7,979 bases of DNA from Prevotella sp. UBA746 (GTDB taxonomy: Bacteria; Bacteroidota; Bacteroidia; Bacteroidales; Bacteroidaceae): NCBI GenBank assembly GCA_002298545.1, contig DBKQ01000018.1, forward strand, positions 1-7,979, given 5' to 3'. The position numbers were made by a program, and so were the translations under genes. Shown here one piece after another: positions 6,937 through 7,979 of the stretch. The notes below the pieces were generated by a model. The model was not told the origin of the DNA. It ran no database searches and saw only the letters and a list, made by a program, of their open reading frames with translations. Every line of letters starts with the position of its first letter. Position 1 is the stretch's first letter.

Positions 6937-7055
6937 AGAAAAAGTTTCTCATTATACCTTATATAATGTGATAAATTTGCATTTTTTTGTTTTTTGGAGT
7001 GGTGTTTTCCCTGTATAGTTCATAAGAATTATTCAAAAAAAGTTTTTCGGACATT

Positions 7056-7154
7056 TTACCCTCACACCCTCACACATGGTCTTGAAACGCCCTGTTTATC
7101 GGGGTTTCAAGGTGTGAGGGATAGTGTGAGGGTAACGGCTTTATCCCTCACACC
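7056..7154. repeat. Nested CCCTCACAC repeats forming alternative hairpins
   Basis: The element CCCTCACAC occurs at 7059-7067, 7067-7075 and 7145-7153, and its complement GTGTGAGGG at 7112-7120 and 7124-7132. Fold A pairs TTACCCTCACAC (7056-7067) with GTGTGAGGGTAA (7124-7135), then 7067-7075 with 7112-7120, then TTGAAAC (7082-7088) with GTTTCAA (7104-7110), then CCC with GGG around loop 7093-7100. Fold B pairs GGTGTGAGGGAT (7111-7122) with ATCCCTCACACC (7143-7154), 12 of 12 bases, around a 20-base loop. The two folds share the right arm of fold A and exclude each other. It is not followed by a clean T-run on either strand. It could be a dispersed palindromic (REP- or MITE-like) element, a terminator region or a protein-binding cluster. 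Confidence 0.85.
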
Positions 7155-7235
7155 TTATTGACGTCGTTAGCCGCTACTTTGACCTATCGTTTTAGCGATG
7201 CTGTTGCTATGCTTTGCTGTCGGTATTTAGTACTT

Positions 7236-7270
7236 GCACCAAAGGTGCAGAATAGATGCGCCTTTGGTGC
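7236..7270 (-). terminator. Strong hairpin, possible terminator of the nuclease-fold gene
   Basis: A 14-base arm (7236-7249, starting GCACCAAAGG) pairs with 7257-7270 (ending CCTTTGGTGC) with a single non-Watson-Crick position, around the 7-base loop GAATAGA. The left arm alone also forms a small hairpin, TGCACC-AAA-GGTGCA (7235-7249). It lies 69 bp downstream of the stop codon of the gene at 7339-7979, where a terminator would be expected, but no T-run follows on the minus strand. Termination is therefore only an inference; it could equally be an RNA-stabilising stem or part of a repeat element. Confidence 0.4.
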
Positions 7271-7338
7271 CACTTGTATTCTATAGTTATATATTGTAAT
7301 CCAAACGCTCAGAAAGGGCAGAAGTCAGTTAGCATAAC

Positions 7339-7979
7339 CTATACTTCCTCACACACCGCCATCTCCGTGCCGTGGAAAACTACAACTATTCTGTGCAGCG
7401 TGGTTGTCTTAACGGCTGACTTCACCATTTCCGTCTCGGAATAGCGTTTTACTTGTTCCGTTGCCTGGTTCCTTAACTCTTCAACCTTCGTTTCCGGGTC
7501 TTTACTCTTGGCATATTTCAGTTCGATGATATACGAATGGAGCATGTCGGAATAGATGTCGAGCAGCGGCATCATGAAGATGTCAGCATAACCTCCTTGT
7601 GTATCACTCTCTGATATCGGGCGATAGTAAGGATTCTGGCAGGTCATGGCGAGTGTAAAACCGTGAACGAAGTACTCTCCCTTCTGCTTGTCGCGCTGAG
7701 AGGAGTAGCGGTGGATGGAGTCACCAATATACTGGAAATAAGACTTCCAGTTACCGTCGTAAGCAAGTTCGCTGGCAAGGTCAGACATTTTGTAATTTTC
7801 GAACGTCAGGTCGTTATCCTTATAGGTATCGAGCAGATAGCGGAATATCTGCTCGCGGACTACCTCATTTGGGATGACGAATTTCATCTTTCCCTTGTAT
7901 GTGCCGGCTATCGTGACCATACCGAAATAGTAGAGCAAACTTATGAAATTGTCCGGGTCACCGATATTCTCAGCCGGGA
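7339..7979 (-). CDS. AAA-ATPase-like / PD-(D/E)XK nuclease-fold protein, C-terminal part
   Basis: The frame is open from the right window edge (first full codon at 7977) to TAG at 7339-7341, 212 residues. A TTG at 7938 is not the real start: the upstream residues PAENIGDPDNFISLLYYFGM read on in the same frame and match the middle of the family, so the N-terminal ATPase domain lies outside the window. The C-terminal half fits the DUF1703 (PDDEXK_9) domain: GEYFVHGFTLAM (100-111 of the visible part), then GGYADIFMM with Asp132, then YIIELKYAKSKD with Glu152 and Lys154, the D...ExK core of PD-(D/E)XK nucleases. The segment VVVFHGTEMAV near the end matches the family's closing strands. Such AAA-ATPase-like/DUF1703 proteins are abundant, often multi-copy, in Bacteroidales; their role is not established. 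It is co-directional with topA but separated from it by 471 bp and probably a separate unit. Confidence 0.85.
   Translation of the reverse strand, partial: PAENIGDPDNFISLLYYFGMVTIAGTYKGKMKFVIPNEVVREQIFRYLLDTYKDNDLTFENYKMSDLASELAYDGNWKSYFQYIGDSIHRYSSQRDKQKGEYFVHGFTLAMTCQNPYYRPISESDTQGGYADIFMMPLLDIYSDMLHSYIIELKYAKSKDPETKVEELRNQATEQVKRYSETEMVKSAVKTTTLHRIVVVFHGTEMAVCEEV

Larger units (their letters stand above)
6868..7338. other. 471-bp gene-free gap upstream of topA
   Basis: No credible coding frame is found on either strand here. From the topA side the gap holds: an A/T-rich leader; a promoter-like element at 6929-6936; A-tracts on the minus strand (T-runs at 6982-6988 and 6990-6995 as written), which may act as an upstream promoter element; a set of CCCTCACAC inverted and direct repeats (7056-7154); about 80 bp with no clear feature beyond the small palindrome ATCG/CGAT near 7186-7199; and a second strong hairpin (7236-7270) 69 bp past the stop codon of the nuclease-fold gene. 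Confidence 0.8.

Noticed and set aside
6942..6966. TATAATG on the minus strand upstream of topA as a -10 box
   Set aside because: This is the proteobacterial consensus; Bacteroidetes primary sigma uses TANNTTTG, which is present just downstream at 6936-6929.
7028..7050. A-run/T-run (AAAAAAAGTTTTT) as a rho-independent terminator
   Set aside because: It would be a pure A/T stem without a loop or GC-rich part, and is too weak alone; it may simply be A/T-rich promoter-upstream sequence.
7938..7938. TTG at 7938 as the start of the nuclease-fold gene
   Set aside because: The frame continues upstream to the window edge with residues that fit the family, so the real start is outside the window.

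Overview
The window looks like a chromosomal segment of a Bacteroidales bacterium, most likely Prevotella or a close relative. The reasons are the SpeA, sigma-factor and putative anti-sigma sequences, which I recognise as Bacteroidales-type, a TANNTTTG-type promoter element, the absence of Shine-Dalgarno sequences, and a topoisomerase I whose C-terminus carries glycine/aromatic repeats instead of zinc fingers. Genus-level assignment is from memory of family sequences, not from a search. All supported genes lie on the minus strand, so transcription runs from high to low coordinates.

Layout in transcription order. (1) 7979-7339: the C-terminal part of an AAA-ATPase-like/PD-(D/E)XK nuclease-fold protein, cut by the window edge. 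(2) 7338-6868: a 471-bp gene-free gap with two strong inverted-repeat structures and the probable topA promoter. (3) 6867-4540 topA (DNA topoisomerase I), 4525-4004 aroK (shikimate kinase), 3898-2006 speA (biosynthetic arginine decarboxylase) and 1942-1172 argB (acetyl- or succinylglutamate kinase), all co-directional with gaps of 14, 105 and 63 bp and no convincing internal promoter or terminator, so probably one read-through unit. (4) 1171-970: a 202-bp gap holding a 99-bp array of 9-bp repeats and a candidate ECF-type promoter. (5) 969-454, an ECF sigma factor gene, overlapping the start of (6) a putative membrane-anchored anti-sigma gene that runs off the left edge.

Functionally, topA and aroK are housekeeping genes. 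argB feeds arginine synthesis, while speA consumes arginine to make agmatine for polyamines, so the pair sits on both sides of the arginine pool. The sigma/anti-sigma pair looks like a self-controlled stress or envelope regulon switch.

The least explained feature is a family of 9-bp direct repeats found in all three gaps of the aroK-speA-argB-sigma stretch that are long enough to hold it, in the same orientation relative to transcription. The second is a cluster of GTGTGAGGG/CCCTCACAC elements upstream of topA that can fold into two mutually exclusive hairpins. I see no complete new defence or mobile system. No tRNA, rRNA, CRISPR array or insertion sequence was found.
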